Positions 48,531-64,000 of a stretch of 64,000 nucleotides of DNA are shown in pieces. Each line of letters opens with the position of its first letter. The stretch's first letter is position 1. The notes beneath the pieces were generated by a model that saw only the letters and a program-made list of their open reading frames with translations, made no database searches and was not told the DNA's origin. The DNA lies in NCBI GenBank assembly GCA_009746045.1, contig RPFO01000448.1:612126-676125 (forward strand), written 5' to 3'. The position numbers and the translations under genes were made by a program. This stretch comes from Mesostigma viride (Eukaryota; Streptophyta; Mesostigmatophyceae; Mesostigmatales; Mesostigmataceae).

Positions 48531-51500
48531 CCCGGTCCCCCTCCCTGCCCCCCTCCCTGCCCCGGCTCTCCTCCCCCATCCTCCGCGACCGCTCGTCCCT
48601 CTCTGCCTCGAGTGCGCGCTTGAGCTGGCGCAACTCCTCCTCCCTCCGCGCCGCCCGCCGCGCCTCCTCCTCAGCCGCCCGTGCGCGCCGCTCCTCCTCC
48701 TCCTTGCGCTCCCGCTCCGCCGCCTCTTCCCTCTGGCGCCGCAGCTCCTGGGCCAAGCGCGCGCGCTCCTCCTCCTCCCGCTTGAGCCGCTCCTCGCGCT
48801 CGCGTTGCAGCCGCGCCGCTTCTTCCTTCCGCAACCGCTCCTCCTGCAGCACCGCCCAGATGGAGGGATACGCAGTATGTGACAACGAGATAAGATCCGG
48901 GCTTCAGCTACTTTCAAGTACTGCATCACGGCCCCTCCCGCACGATCTCAATACATACTGATACATCATGTATTGAAAAATCCAGGGCTCTTGACTTTGG
49001 ACACATGAAACTTATCTTATAATTTGCCTGTTCGCGCCTCCTGCGACGAGCTGGTGCCTGGTGCCGCTTTACATCAATGAGACAACCAGGATATAGGGAT
49101 ACAGCTACTTGTCAACAAAAGCCCTTCCAAAGGGAAAATCTACTTGAGAAGGCCTGTTTGGCTGATTCTCTATTTCAAGTGTTTGAAAGAGTAGCGCACG
49201 CTGAACCCAGAACGCGCGCAAAAAAAACACAAAGGCCCCCTAACGGAATGCAGCCCATCACGACTACAACACCAGCCAGCCCCAAATAGGGCAGTCCACA
49301 ATGCGGGCATCATGGGAAAAGGCTTACTTCCAATAACCTCGCCTCCTCCTCTTTCCTCCGCCGCTCCTCTTCCTCTTTCCTGCGGGACAGGGAAAGGGCC
49401 ATGCGAGGAAGATGGAGACAGGAGGAGAGGGGGGAAGAAAAGCGCAAGGATCAGCCACGGAGGACAGAGTTCGCACACAGGGGGTATCCCACCCCGGAAC
49501 AGCCCATGGCATCCCCTCCCTGGCCACGCCAGCCGCTCCCCTAGCCATACCACTACACCCCACTCAGCTCAGCCCAAGCCAAGCCAGGCCAGCCAAGCCC
49601 AGCCGCCCCACCATCCCGAACCCCTTCCAACCCCACTATGGTCATACTCTACCCACTCCCTCCTACGCTGGAGCGCTGAAACTGAGAGTCACCGCCCACC
49701 ATCTGTCCGATGTATACCATGTACAATGGACACTGCCGTAAGTTTGTTTTCAACCCTTTCCAAGCTTAGGTCTTGGGTAAATCCTTGCAGCCTTGCCCCC
49801 CCCTACCCCTCTACCTCGGGCGTTCATGCCAAACTGGGCGCCACCTACCGCCCCCCATTTGGCCCCACCCATCAACGCCCATCTCCTCGCCCCACCCATC
49901 ACCACCCACCTGGCCCCATCCCCCACACCCAACCTCTTGGCCCCACCCCCACCCACCCACCCACCCACCCCTTGGTCCCAGCCCCCACCCCCCACCGCTT
50001 GGCCCCACCCGTCACCGCCCGCTACCATATTCAGGGCACCCATTATCACCTCTTGGCTTCGGCGCGCCTCTCGTCAGCCTCCTTCTGCCGCTTCTCCCGC
50101 TCGGCGCGCCGCCGCTCCTCCTCCGCACGCCGCTCGCGCGCCTTGATGCGCTGCGCGGTGTTCTTGGCGCTGAAGTAGCCGCCCAGCTCGACGTCGCAGG
50201 CGGGGCGCACAACCAGCGGTGCGCCTTCCTGCACGCAGAAACACATAAACAGGCACACACAAGCACACACGAGCACAGCATACCCACAAACACAAATACG
50301 TGTAAGCAAAAGCACACAGGCACGCAGACACCCAGGCACAAATGCACAGAACGCACGTAGGTACATTTTTACGGGCACCGATACAGAAACACACACAGCC
50401 CATGTATACAAACCAAATGTACACAAACTGCAACCCAGCCATGGACATGCACACTTTCGTCAGCTCAAAGCTATTCCCTTTTCGGTCGTGCCATGGATTA
50501 GGTTTGGCAAGTTGAACTGAGGCCTACCAATTTACCTCAATGTAAGAATATGCCATTTTTTCACTCCGGCCGTACCCCTTGCGGCACGCTCCAAGCTACA
50601 CCTGTAATGAGCAGTATCTAACATCACCCATTCTTTAGGGAAAATATCATACAACGCCACGCCACGGTTGCAACTTTCTCAGCGCATGGCGGGCGCCACA
50701 TGGGCCAAGCTCTGCTAGCTTGAAGACAGTATTACAAAGCCTCCTCATAAAATGTTCATGCATTTTCATGCATTTCCATGCCGAGCGCTGGAATGCGTGC
50801 GAATTTCCACATCGCACGGTCTCAGACCCGCACCTTTCTCAGCACGTGGCCCACGAACGCGGTGGCAGCGGCCTTGAACTCCTCGTGCTTGCTGTACTGC
50901 ACGCAGACATCACACGAGAGCTTGCTCGTCAGGGGGGCACCGGCCGCGGCCACCACAGCAGCAGCGGCAGCACCCCGTGGGTTGGCACCAGAGGCGGGTC
51001 CAGACCCGCCAGCTGGAGGTTGGGCGGGGAATTCGGCCCGCGGCGTGTGGCCCTCCCCGAACATTTCCAGGTTTCTGCCAGGCGGAGCAGGGATACACAG
51101 AACAGAGAAAAAGTTTCATGTTTTCGCCGCATGTCCTTGATGAGAGAAAATTATGTGCAGAAGGATGGGAGACACCAACCGGAAGATCAGCTATGGCCTG
51201 ACCCTGCGCGGTCGCTCATGCGCGAGATCGAGATTATTTGCGGACCAGTCAGAATCTGGTGAGGTCAAAGTCGAAGTCCCTGGAATAAGCTGAGGGTGCG
51301 AGGAGGGCTCGCCTTGATTGCTATAGGTTTGGTTGATTTTAGAAAAACCAGGGGCATGACAGGGTCCAAGCGTCAACACCGGGGTGCCAGGCAGATTGGT
51401 TAGTTAACGCAATGCATTAGTTAACAGATTTTTGAGAGCACATACCTAAAAACTATTCTTATGATAACAGTCACACAACATTCACCATACGACATCACAT

Positions 51501-52752
51501 GGAGAACCGTCCAATTCCTGATACTTGGACCTATTTCAAAAATCTGGATTTGTACACACCATTATTAATTCGAATGCCCTTCACGACATTTGCCACGGAG
51601 ACGCAACGCACCGGATCTCCCCAAACGTGGAGAAGACCGTGTGGGTCACGATAAGCGACGCATTGGAGGAGACCGCAGGCTCCGACAGCCAGCGGGAGGG
51701 CACATTCCGCACCAGCAGGGTGTCAGGGCGCTCCCCAGGGAGCTCCTTTTTGTAACCTGCACGCCACGATGGGGGGCGCGTTTGAGGGATGCGCATTGCG
51801 AGGGGGCAGCATTGATGCCAGGAGTGCGCATGGCATTAGGGGAGTGTGCATGACAGATCCTGGTTGCGGGAAAAACTGTAACAAGTGAAATGCAAAATGT
51901 GATTGAAATCAGGGAGCAAACGATTGGATTTGATGCTGGGATCGACTAACTGCAAGAACAGCAGCATAACTGCGCGCAAGCTGCGTAGCACTTGAACCCA
52001 TGGGTAAGCCTGCCGATCATGCCTTGGTACATCAAGCATTGAACTCTGCTCGTAAATTAGCACTGCACACGTCCCACGATATGGGAGGATTTCTACACAG
52101 GAGAGACTTGACAGCAAAGATAAACTTGCGTAGCTATAACTTACTCGGGGCTGGAGGTACAACGATCTTGTTACGAAGATGAAGGAGAATGTTAATGACC
52201 TTGTAGTGTACAAGACCAGGGGATAACCGCCTGCTACAAAGCCTGCTACAAAGCCTGCTACAAAACTCACAGCCCTGGGAAAGTGCTGAAACGCAGCCAG
52301 CCATGGCGACTACGTGGGAAAGGTACATCGGACATACCAACGCTGCCCAGGCCGTAGGCTTTCTCCCATTTTTTCTTCATGTCTGCCATCGTAATGCCCT
52401 CATCAATGCTGGCTTCGCAGCGGAGCCGTGACCCCCCGACCTGCACCTCTATCCCATGTAACTTTGAGCGGAGGGATGCCCCTAAGGCTTCGTCTCCCCA
52501 AATCCGGATGCTAGCTACGGCCACAACGTCGTCCCGGGTAAGGCCGCCACGACCAGAGGTTCTTTTTGTCATTTCAATATCATCCTCCTGACTCTTTATC
52601 GTATACCCTGCCTTGTTCAACGACTTCGCCAGCATTGCACGGACATCCCATTCATCAACGGCCTTAACTTCCTTCTGTGACCGAACCAGCGTCAGCGATA
52701 AGTGCACGCACGTCTCTAAAGTAAGACCATGAGGCAGCTGCGTGGACCCCAT
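47638..52752 (-). CDS. AKAP17A/SFRS17A-like SR-related splicing protein, 6 exons
   Basis: Animal relatives (AKAP17A/XE7) are nuclear-speckle proteins that influence splicing. Exons in transcription order: 52752-52338, 51756-51612, 51074-50834, 50228-50050, 49379-49328, 48843-47638. These total 2,238 nt, 745 aa, phases closing. Residues 1-140 correspond to the N-terminal domain (LTLVRSQKEVKAVDEWDVRA). A PGERPDTLLVRNVPSRWL block is followed by FSTFGEIRNLEMFGEG, the RRM-like core of the family, then DVCVQYSKHEEFKAAATAF and YFSAKNTAQRIKARERRAEE. From about 300 to 440 it is a Glu/Arg helix, then Arg-Asp/Arg-Glu dipeptides, a Ser/Gly tract and a charged tail. ATG at 52752 has a good context. An Ala-rich insert between RRM halves is longer than in animals. 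The RD tail could give many false database hits; the RRM blocks identify the family. Confidence 0.85.
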
Positions 52753-53638
52753 GGTAACTTTCTTCGGTTCCTGCTTTTCTTCGAAACTCGCTCAACTCAC
52801 TGCTATATATTTTAATTAGAAAGCCCCATAATAATGAACTTTCTCGCCGCGCTTGCAAAATCACGACGCCGTGACACCGCCTGCGGTAGGGCCTTGGAGC
52901 TTACGCGAGGGGAAAAAGTCCAGCACACGGAGGGTTGTTTCGTTCAGTATATTGGTTTGGCCCGGCCGGCCAAACCAAAATGTATAGTTGAAGTCCGGCG
53001 CGACCTGCGGCCATTCTCTGAAAACATGTATTAGGGTCCCTCAGGTTAACACAGTTTAAGCATTTGCCCTCGAACGGCTATATGTTCAGGGAACCTGGAA
53101 ACTGCGCAAGCGGTGACGCCATTTCTAGTAATAATTGGGCCGTGGACGTGGCACGGAACTGCACGGAAAGGGAATTTAAGGCCTGGTGGACGGCAGGCGT
53201 CGCGCCTGCTTTCCACGCTCTTTGGGCATTCACACTAGTGCTTTACCGACTAGCGATGGTGGCATCATCCACTAACTTTATTGCAATTTACGAGCACATC
53301 TCGCATTATACGGCCGCCGGTGTAAAGCGTTGTGGGCATTTTCCTGAATCATTGCCGTTTTGTTTATTTTTACCAAAGGACGCACCACCAACAGAGCTTC
53401 CAACCTAGTATATTTTTCTCCAGCACGTGTGCTCCAATTGAACAAGTTATCCGCTGCCATTGAACCTCTCTGGGCAATGGGGTTAGTGCGCACACTCGGG
53501 TCAAGTGCCATGTACGTTGTGCAGGTGTGGCCACTTCAGATTTCCTTCGGGCTTGGGGGATTTAGAGCAAGCACTCTATAACATTCCGAACGTGATTTGC
53601 TATTAACCGGGTCTGAACGTGCAACTGTCAGGCGAAGG
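52753..53638. promoter_or_regulatory. Divergent upstream region, AKAP17A-like / plastid protein
   Basis: 886 bp between two opposing start codons, so it should hold both promoters. A 115-codon open stretch at 53064-53408 (+) has no recognisable domain and no splice support. A GGCCCGGCCGGCC palindrome lies near 52960. No TATA box was clearly identified. Confidence 0.55.
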
Positions 53639-58634
<4,996 letters not shown>

Positions 58635-58822
58635 CCAAGTTACCCATTAGAGAACTCAGGCCCATTCCACTAGAGGTTAGATAGGTATCCATTCCATTCA
58701 ATCAAGCGCTTCATTGAGGCTTTACAAGCACGTGACACAGCGCTATCAAAATCAACGACTGAGTCATCACCGTCATGTAACCATATGATGATTTTATACA
58801 ACAATAAATATTCCTTGCATGG

Positions 58823-61348
58823 TTAACCCGTGTTTTTTTACAACGCGATACATCGCGTTGTAGGGTTAGAACGCGATGTATCGCGTTGTAATCTGACACG
58901 TGGCAAACCTATTAAACATGCGATTTTTGGTCTGAAACTTTCAAGATAGGTCAGAAACATCTCATAGAATTCAAGAAAAAATCCTGGTATTTTTGGTATT
59001 TTTTTTGTGACAGCTGCAAACAAATATGTACCACTGAAATCAGGCATTTTCGCGGGACGAAGGTGAAGACGACGGCGATGGCGGCAGGTAGATCTCGCCA
59101 GTTTTCGCGCGAATTTCAGTGGCTGTTGGGTAGCACGACCATGATGATGCGTTCAAAGGTTGATAATTAGGTTTCTACGAGTTTGTTGAGGTACTGGGGC
59201 AAAGGATCACGTGGTTTTTTCCAGTTTCTCACCCAACTTTCATGCGGAAACCCTGGAAACCGGCATACATATTATTAAGTCGAGACTCGGGTCTGCTGCT
59301 GCACCATGCTTGGTATTTCCATGGTGTTTCGACTTCTTAACACATGTTTATTCATTCCGAACGCCCGGACTCTCGGCTAAACCGAGATTTGTGCAGACTT
59401 TTATTGGGTAGCTCCGGGCATGATGGTGCCTGCAAATAGCGTAAGGCGTGACCGTGGCTATTGCCACGGTATGCTGTATTTTCCTGGAAATGGCCTCTGC
59501 CACCGGCTCAATAGTGCTTGCAGGCGTAAGTATATCGTGTTTCTACCTAGTTTCTGCCAGTTTTCCACTTATTTCTACCGACCTCTGCCCAGCCTCTCTA
59601 AGACCGCCATCCTACTCGACGTTGCTTGCATGTCAGCCATAGCAGGTTGCAGTTGTGCAGTATTTAGGTGCTGTATACGTCGTCAAGCCGTGCATATATC
59701 GTGAGGATTGGATGTTGATGGTTTATACTGCGTTGATTGTGCAAGAAGATCAGCTGGGTGCCCATAATCATGGTGTATAATCATGTGTTGTTAGCATCTT
59801 GCCACCATTTGCTAGCATGCATTCCAGCGTCATCTTTGCCTGCATGTTAGCTCATGGATCACTCAACCTATCCAAGCCTTGCATTACACGTGCCTCTTTC
59901 TTTCAGTATTGCATGCGTTATGGAATGAAAACCCAGCACCTCCATTCCCACGAGGCATGTGCTCAACACGTTGTGAGAGTGGATGATGCTTTGGCTATTA
60001 ATTAATTAATTAATTAAACTCGTGCTCCCGTTGGGGAGTCACGGAGCACCGAAGTGCTTTTAATCCCTGTGTGTGCACTACAGGAGAAAGGGCAGAGACC
60101 CCCAGTCTCCTTCATGCCAAAGGCATGCCACAGCTGCAATCGGGCGCGGCTAGCGAAAAGGACAGGCTAACGATCCGGCAAACTGTGGGTGCAATAAGAC
60201 CCATGTGAGCATATCATAGCAAGGAGCGTGGGCAAGTAATCTGAACATAGCCAGGGCGTAGCATGGCTGTACTAGGACTAGGCTAAGGCTATGGCTGGTT
60301 GTGTACCGTGCGTTGGCGGCACGTGACTAGGTGTGTTGGCACAGCTAGGCATGGCTGCCTTAGCGGCAGTGACGCCAATGGTTACAAGCTAGGGCTATTG
60401 CTATTCTAGCCCGCTGGGGGCGTCCACATCTTGTGGTTGATCATCAGGTCCCCGCCCCTCCAGTACACCTTGGGCTTCTGGGGGTCCTGCTTATGGCGGA
60501 GGTATTCCGGCCACAGGTCGCGTCGCTGCTGTTGCTGAGCGGGGGTGAGGTCGTCATCCAGCGTCCAGGTGAGGTCGTGCAACCGCTTGCGACGAGAGAG
60601 GAACCGCTGCTTATCCTCAGGGGAGGGGAAGGTGAGTAGGACTGGTGGGGGGGCCGCCTTGTCCCGTGAGTGGGGAAGGCGGTGGCACCCACGCAGTTCT
60701 ACCTCACCTACCAGGCCCATGAGGGTAAGAAGCTGGTTCTTGAGCTCGTCAGCAAGAGAGGTTGACGTCTTTGGCTATGGCTGCCTGATTCAGTCATATT
60801 AGGTCATCCAGTCATGATGTTTGATGCATGTTTGATGCAGTATAACTTATACAACACCTATTTTCAACGTTTTGACCCTCCAAGCTCACTATGGCCCCGT
60901 TTATGGGGCTCGGGTCGTTGCGTAATGTTGTCAAGGGCTCTCATGTTTCCCACTGCGTTGTACTGCGTTGTAATTGTGATGCTAATGAAAAATAGCTCCA
61001 GTGGCCCAATGGGCCTGAGTTTTGTTTCACAGAGCCTGCATATGTTGCCCATAGCTCGTGCAAGAAGCCAGATTTTTTTCATGAACCATTTGTGAATAAG
61101 CACATGACTTGTGACCTAGGGTCAAGAAATCGCGGTCATGGTCAGACCCCCCTGTATTCAAACCAGTGTATCTCTCTAATGAATAAGCATTTTGTAGGTC
61201 TGAGTAGCTCAAAAAATCCTTTGATTTATGGGCTTTCAGGAAAGTATATACATGACCATGAAAAAAAATTTTCCTTAGGTGCTATACGCGTTCTAAAAAA
61301 AGCTTACAACGCGATATATCGCGTTCTAATTAAAAAAACACGGGTTAA
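58823..61348. mobile_element. TTAA-flanked inverted-repeat DNA transposon (piggyBac-like, non-autonomous)
   Basis: Ends CCCGTGTTTTTTTA (58827-58840) and TAAAAAAACACGGG (61331-61344) are perfect 14-bp inverted repeats. TTAA lies directly outside each (58823-58826, 61345-61348). TTAA target duplication with CCC...GGG ends is the piggyBac signature. Palindromes of type CAACGCGATACATCGCGTTG sit next to both ends (58841-58860, 58869-58888, 61307-61326), likely transposase-binding subterminal repeats. No transposase was recognised inside. Without the nested LINE (59999-60769) the element is about 1.75 kb. Confidence 0.82.
59989..60778 (-). mobile_element. 5'-truncated LINE family B copy nested in the TTAA element
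   Basis: Reverse-oriented, about 770 bp, with (TTAA)n tail at 59999-60016. Flanks TTTGGCTAT at 59990-59998 and 60770-60778 form a 9-bp target-site duplication. The body is the reverse complement of 62178-62948 with constant coordinate sum 122948, so no net indel; every stretch I compared was identical. It contains the last 104 codons of ORF1 (60406-60720). Confidence 0.9.
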
Positions 61349-61544
61349 TTAGTATACTCTCTTCTCAATAACTAATTAATTAAACATGTGCTCCCGTTGG
61401 GGAGCAATGGAGTAATAAACCGATGAATGGACCGATTTTTAGTGAGACAACTATTATGGATGGACAAACAATCCTACCGGTTCTAAATTGTATCTATATG
61501 TAATGCCTAAACTAGCCAGCCATGGCGCATAACATGCATACTGC
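61349..61544 (-). mobile_element. Short LINE family B 3' end and AT-rich spacer
   Basis: AATTAATTAAACATGTGCTC through CCCGTTGGGGAGCA (about 61369-61410) is a reversed family B terminal hairpin with tail, retaining only some tens of bp. The rest to 61544 shows nothing recognisable. Confidence 0.5.
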
Positions 61545-61838
61545 TATTAATTAAATTATAAGTTATACAATTAACACGACATACTCCATTGGGAGATCAT
61601 GTAGCACGTATTCCGTTGCATGCTGGATGGATGGAGGTGGGTGAAGCCGCAAAACCGAACTATAAGCTAGCTCTAAGCTGCTAATCTAGAAAACCCTAAC
61701 TACTCTACTCAGCAAAGCACCCCTTCCTTCTGCATGCGGGGAGGGGGCTTGCCCACAGGGGCAGGTGCATGTGTGAGCCTAGGTGGAATGCAATCGTCTT
61801 CCACCTCCTCTTGTTCTGCATGCGTATATAGCGTATAT
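61545..61838 (-). mobile_element. LINE family C 3' end, reversed
   Basis: About 290 bp homologous to 23038-23290, including CCATTGGGAGATCATGTAGC, GGATGGAGGTGGG and GCTTGCCCACAGGGGC, with an ATTAATTAAATTA tail on the left. Non-coding 3' UTR only. Confidence 0.65.
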
Positions 61839-61839
61839 A

Positions 61840-62950
61840 AATCAGCTCTCTCGCCTTAACCAGGTGGAGGGCAAGTGTGGCGTGCTCCTGAAGAAGCTTG
61901 AGGCCATCACCGCCCACACCGAGGCCCTGGCCACACAGGTCCCCAAGATAGCGGAGCAGACGGCCACCATTGCATCCCAGCCGGCAGGATACTGGCGACC
62001 TCCCGCCGCTCTCCTACGCGGACCTGCTGCGGTCAGCGACCGCCTCCACCACCGACGCCATCGCCACAAAGCTCCAGGAGCTGGAGGACCACCGCCAGGC
62101 CCAGCAACGGGAGGTCACCGATCGCGCTCGCCGCGAGTGCCGAGTGGTGCTACGTCGCTTCCCCCAGAAGCCAGGTGAGACGTCAACCTCTCTTGCTGAC
62201 GAGCTCAAGAACCAGCTTCTTACCCTCATGGGCCTGGTAGGTGAGGTAGAACTGCGTGGGTGCCACCGCCTTCCCCACTCACGGGACAAGGCGGCCCCCC
62301 CACCAGTCCTACTCACCTTCCCCTCCCCTGAGGATAAGCAGCGGTTCCTCTCTCGTCGCAAGCGGTTGCACGACCTCACCTGGACGCTGGATGACGACCT
62401 CACCCCCGCTCAGCAACAGCAGCGACGCGACCTGTGGCCGGAATACCTCCGCCATAAGCAGGACCCCCAGAAGCCCAAGGTGTACTGGAGGGGCGGGGAC
62501 CTGATGATCAACCACAAGATGTGGACGCCCCCAGCGGGCTAGAATAGCAATAGCCCTAGCTTGTAACCATTGGCGTCACTGCCGCTAAGGCAGCCATGCC
62601 TAGCTGTGCCAACACACCTAGTCACGTGCCGCCAACGCACGGTACACAACCAGCCATAGCCTTAGCCTAGTCCTAGTACAGCCATGCTACGCCCTGGCTA
62701 TGTTCAGATTACTTGCCCACGCTCCTTGCTATGATATGCTCACATGGGTCTTATTGCACCCACAGTTTGCCGGATCGTTAGCCTGTCCTTTTCGCTAGCC
62801 GCGCCCGATTGCAGCTGTGGCATGCCTTTGGCATGAAGGAGACTGGGGGTCTCTGCCCTTTCTCCTGTAGTGCACACACAGGGATTAAAAGCACTTCGGT
62901 GCTCCGTGACTCCCCAACGGGAGCACGAGTTTAATTAATTAATTAATTAA
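61840..62950 (+). mobile_element. LINE family B copy encoding ORF1 only
   Basis: From about 61857 a frame encodes a helical stretch (VEGKCGVLLKKLEAITAHTE, then QVPKIAEQTATI). After a frameshift near 61975 a second frame to 62542 encodes LSYADLLRS, a coil (KLQELEDHRQAQQREVTDRA), RRECRVVLRRFP, PVLLTFPSPEDKQRFLSRRK, WTLDDDLTPAQQQQRRDLWP and VYWRGGDLMI. That order fits L1-type ORF1p (coil, RRM-like, C-terminal domain). The stop is followed by only about 390 bp, the hairpin GTGCTCC...GGAGCAC (about 62898-62926) and (TTAA)n. There is no room for endonuclease or RT, so this is a half-LINE needing another element's machinery. Confidence 0.75.
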
Positions 62951-62989
62951 TATAAATCAGAATATAGCGCATGCAGTCGATCCAATTAA

Positions 62990-63065
62990 TGAATTAATGC
63001 CCCCTCTCAGGGCTATGTGTTAAATAAGCTCCCAACGGAGTTGTGCTCTTAATTAATTAAAATTA
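62990..63065 (+). mobile_element. Short LINE family C 3' end
   Basis: CCCCCTCTCAGGGCTATGTG...CTCCCAACGGAGTTGTGCTC with a (TTAA)n tail, directly downstream of the family B tail. Matches the ends at 26690-26755 and 10030-10095. Confidence 0.55.
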
Positions 63066-63641
63066 ATGAATTCATTTATAAGCTGGCGCCGCCGGTTTCA
63101 TCCATCTTCACTTGAGATCGATCGATCAAAGGTCATGCTTGCTAGTTGCTGCAGGTCCATATTACGCACAGTTGTAACTCTTTTGATAATCCATAAATTA
63201 ATAACAAGGTTTTCGATCCGGTTTCGACAGCTAGAGAAGCTAGTTAACAGGAATCAAATAATTTTGTTTGATATTGGTAAAAGAACATAACTTCACAACT
63301 AATTAATGAGCTGTCCCTGTCGATGATCAGCTTTGCAATTCTGTTGGTAACAGGCTTATCCAGGTTGTTGTCATCAGGTGCTGCCAAAGTCCATGGTTGT
63401 ATGGGTGCAAGTTCACATGCCACGGGAATGCAAGCTCAGGTGTCCTACATATGCTGTGCCGGAGGTGGGCTTGGACCCTGTCCACTAAGCCGCCTCAAAA
63501 AGGAACGCTCCCCTCTTTCCTGCATCTTTCTGCAATAGACAGGAATGGCAGCAACGCGGAGGGAAAGATGCACAATTTGTATCAGCGGGACACAAACAAA
63601 CAAAACCACCGCGAAATTAAATAACTAGAACCACCATTTTG
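63066..63641. other. Unassigned right flank
   Basis: About 575 bp. I found no recognisable coding segment, repeat or RNA gene here. Confidence 0.4.
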
Positions 63642-63710
63642 TCAGTTGTCGGAGCTGAGCTCCACGAACTTATGCAAGCCAAGATAGCACTTCAAGAGGG
63701 CACCCCCCTT
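63642..63710 (-). CDS. Possible terminal exon of a gene extending past the right edge
   Basis: Minus-strand frame after an acceptor-like GGGGTAG (63717-63711) reads KGGALLKCYLGLHKFVELSS, then DN and a stop at 63644-63642. The composition is protein-like and the stop is followed by AT-rich sequence, but no upstream exon could be tied to it within the remaining 290 bp. Weak call. Confidence 0.3.
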   Translation of the reverse strand, partial: KGGALLKCYLGLHKFVELSSDN

Positions 63711-64000
63711 CTACCCCTTTCCGGGAGCAGTCACCTACACACCAGCTGGAAAAAAGGATACAGGGGCACAGGTCAGATGCAGCCCACCCCAAAACTCTCC
63801 CCAAGACTCCCAAGACTCTCCCCAAGACAGCCCTACCAATCACAAGACGCGGCATTGAAGTGGGGACAGCTGACTGCTATAGACAGTCCACGAGCTACTC
63901 GTCGCAAGAACACAAAGGAAACACTACTACATCTGAAAAGAAATGCTAGTGTCGTTGGTAAAGAGACACTAGACTTGTCGGACATATCATTTAATGCTGA

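Noticed and set aside
48046-48882. 278-codon Leu/Pro/Ala-rich plus-strand open frame
   Set aside because: It is the antisense shadow of the Arg/Glu/Asp-rich last exon of the AKAP17A-like gene.
53064-53408. 115-codon open frame between the divergent genes
   Set aside because: No domain, poor codon character compared with the real exons, and it lies in a region that must contain two promoters.

Overview
This window is nuclear DNA from an intron-rich photosynthetic eukaryote, most likely a green alga. Every recognisable gene is split by many GT-AG introns, and two introns have GC donors. Exons are GC-rich with long Ala/Glu/Arg runs, introns are full of mini- and microsatellites, and two genes begin with plastid-transit-like leaders. 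No bacterial operon, rRNA, tRNA or CRISPR was found.

Five genes could be reconstructed exon by exon. In each, splice sites and reading phase close to a whole number of codons. (1) 215-22642 (+): a kinesin-12 (KIF15/PAKRP1-type) motor of about 2,027 aa in 37 exons. (2) 27858-35826 (-): a plastid-targeted RsmI-type 16S rRNA 2'-O-ribose methyltransferase, 395 aa, 9 exons. (3) 37585-47125 (+): cytosolic aspartyl-tRNA synthetase, 543 aa, 11 exons. (4) 47638-52752 (-): an AKAP17A/SFRS17A-like SR-related protein, 745 aa, 6 exons. (5) 53639-58634 (+): an unrecognised plastid-targeted single-TM protein, 258 aa, 4 exons. Genes 2/3 and 4/5 are head-to-head pairs sharing upstream regions; genes 3/4 converge. 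A possible last exon of a sixth gene lies near the right edge on the minus strand.

The remaining DNA is repeats. 23.0-26.8 kb is a graveyard of non-LTR retrotransposon fragments, including one with a CCHC knuckle plus a restriction-like endonuclease C-terminus. 58.8-61.3 kb is a TTAA-flanked, piggyBac-like inverted-repeat element. A 5'-truncated ORF1-only LINE has jumped into it, identical wherever compared to a longer copy about 1.4 kb away in the opposite orientation. Three LINE families share short 3'-terminal hairpins and (TTAA)n/(TTA)n-type tails, and several insertions keep target-site duplications.

The most unusual pattern is that several exon-intron junctions in four of the five genes have nearby decayed copies of themselves. 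In the plastid-protein gene the junction is tandemly amplified in 39-bp units, giving four consecutive 5' splice sites. A second unexplained signal is a cluster of GCCA...TGGC inverted-repeat words in the rsmI/AspRS divergent upstream region.
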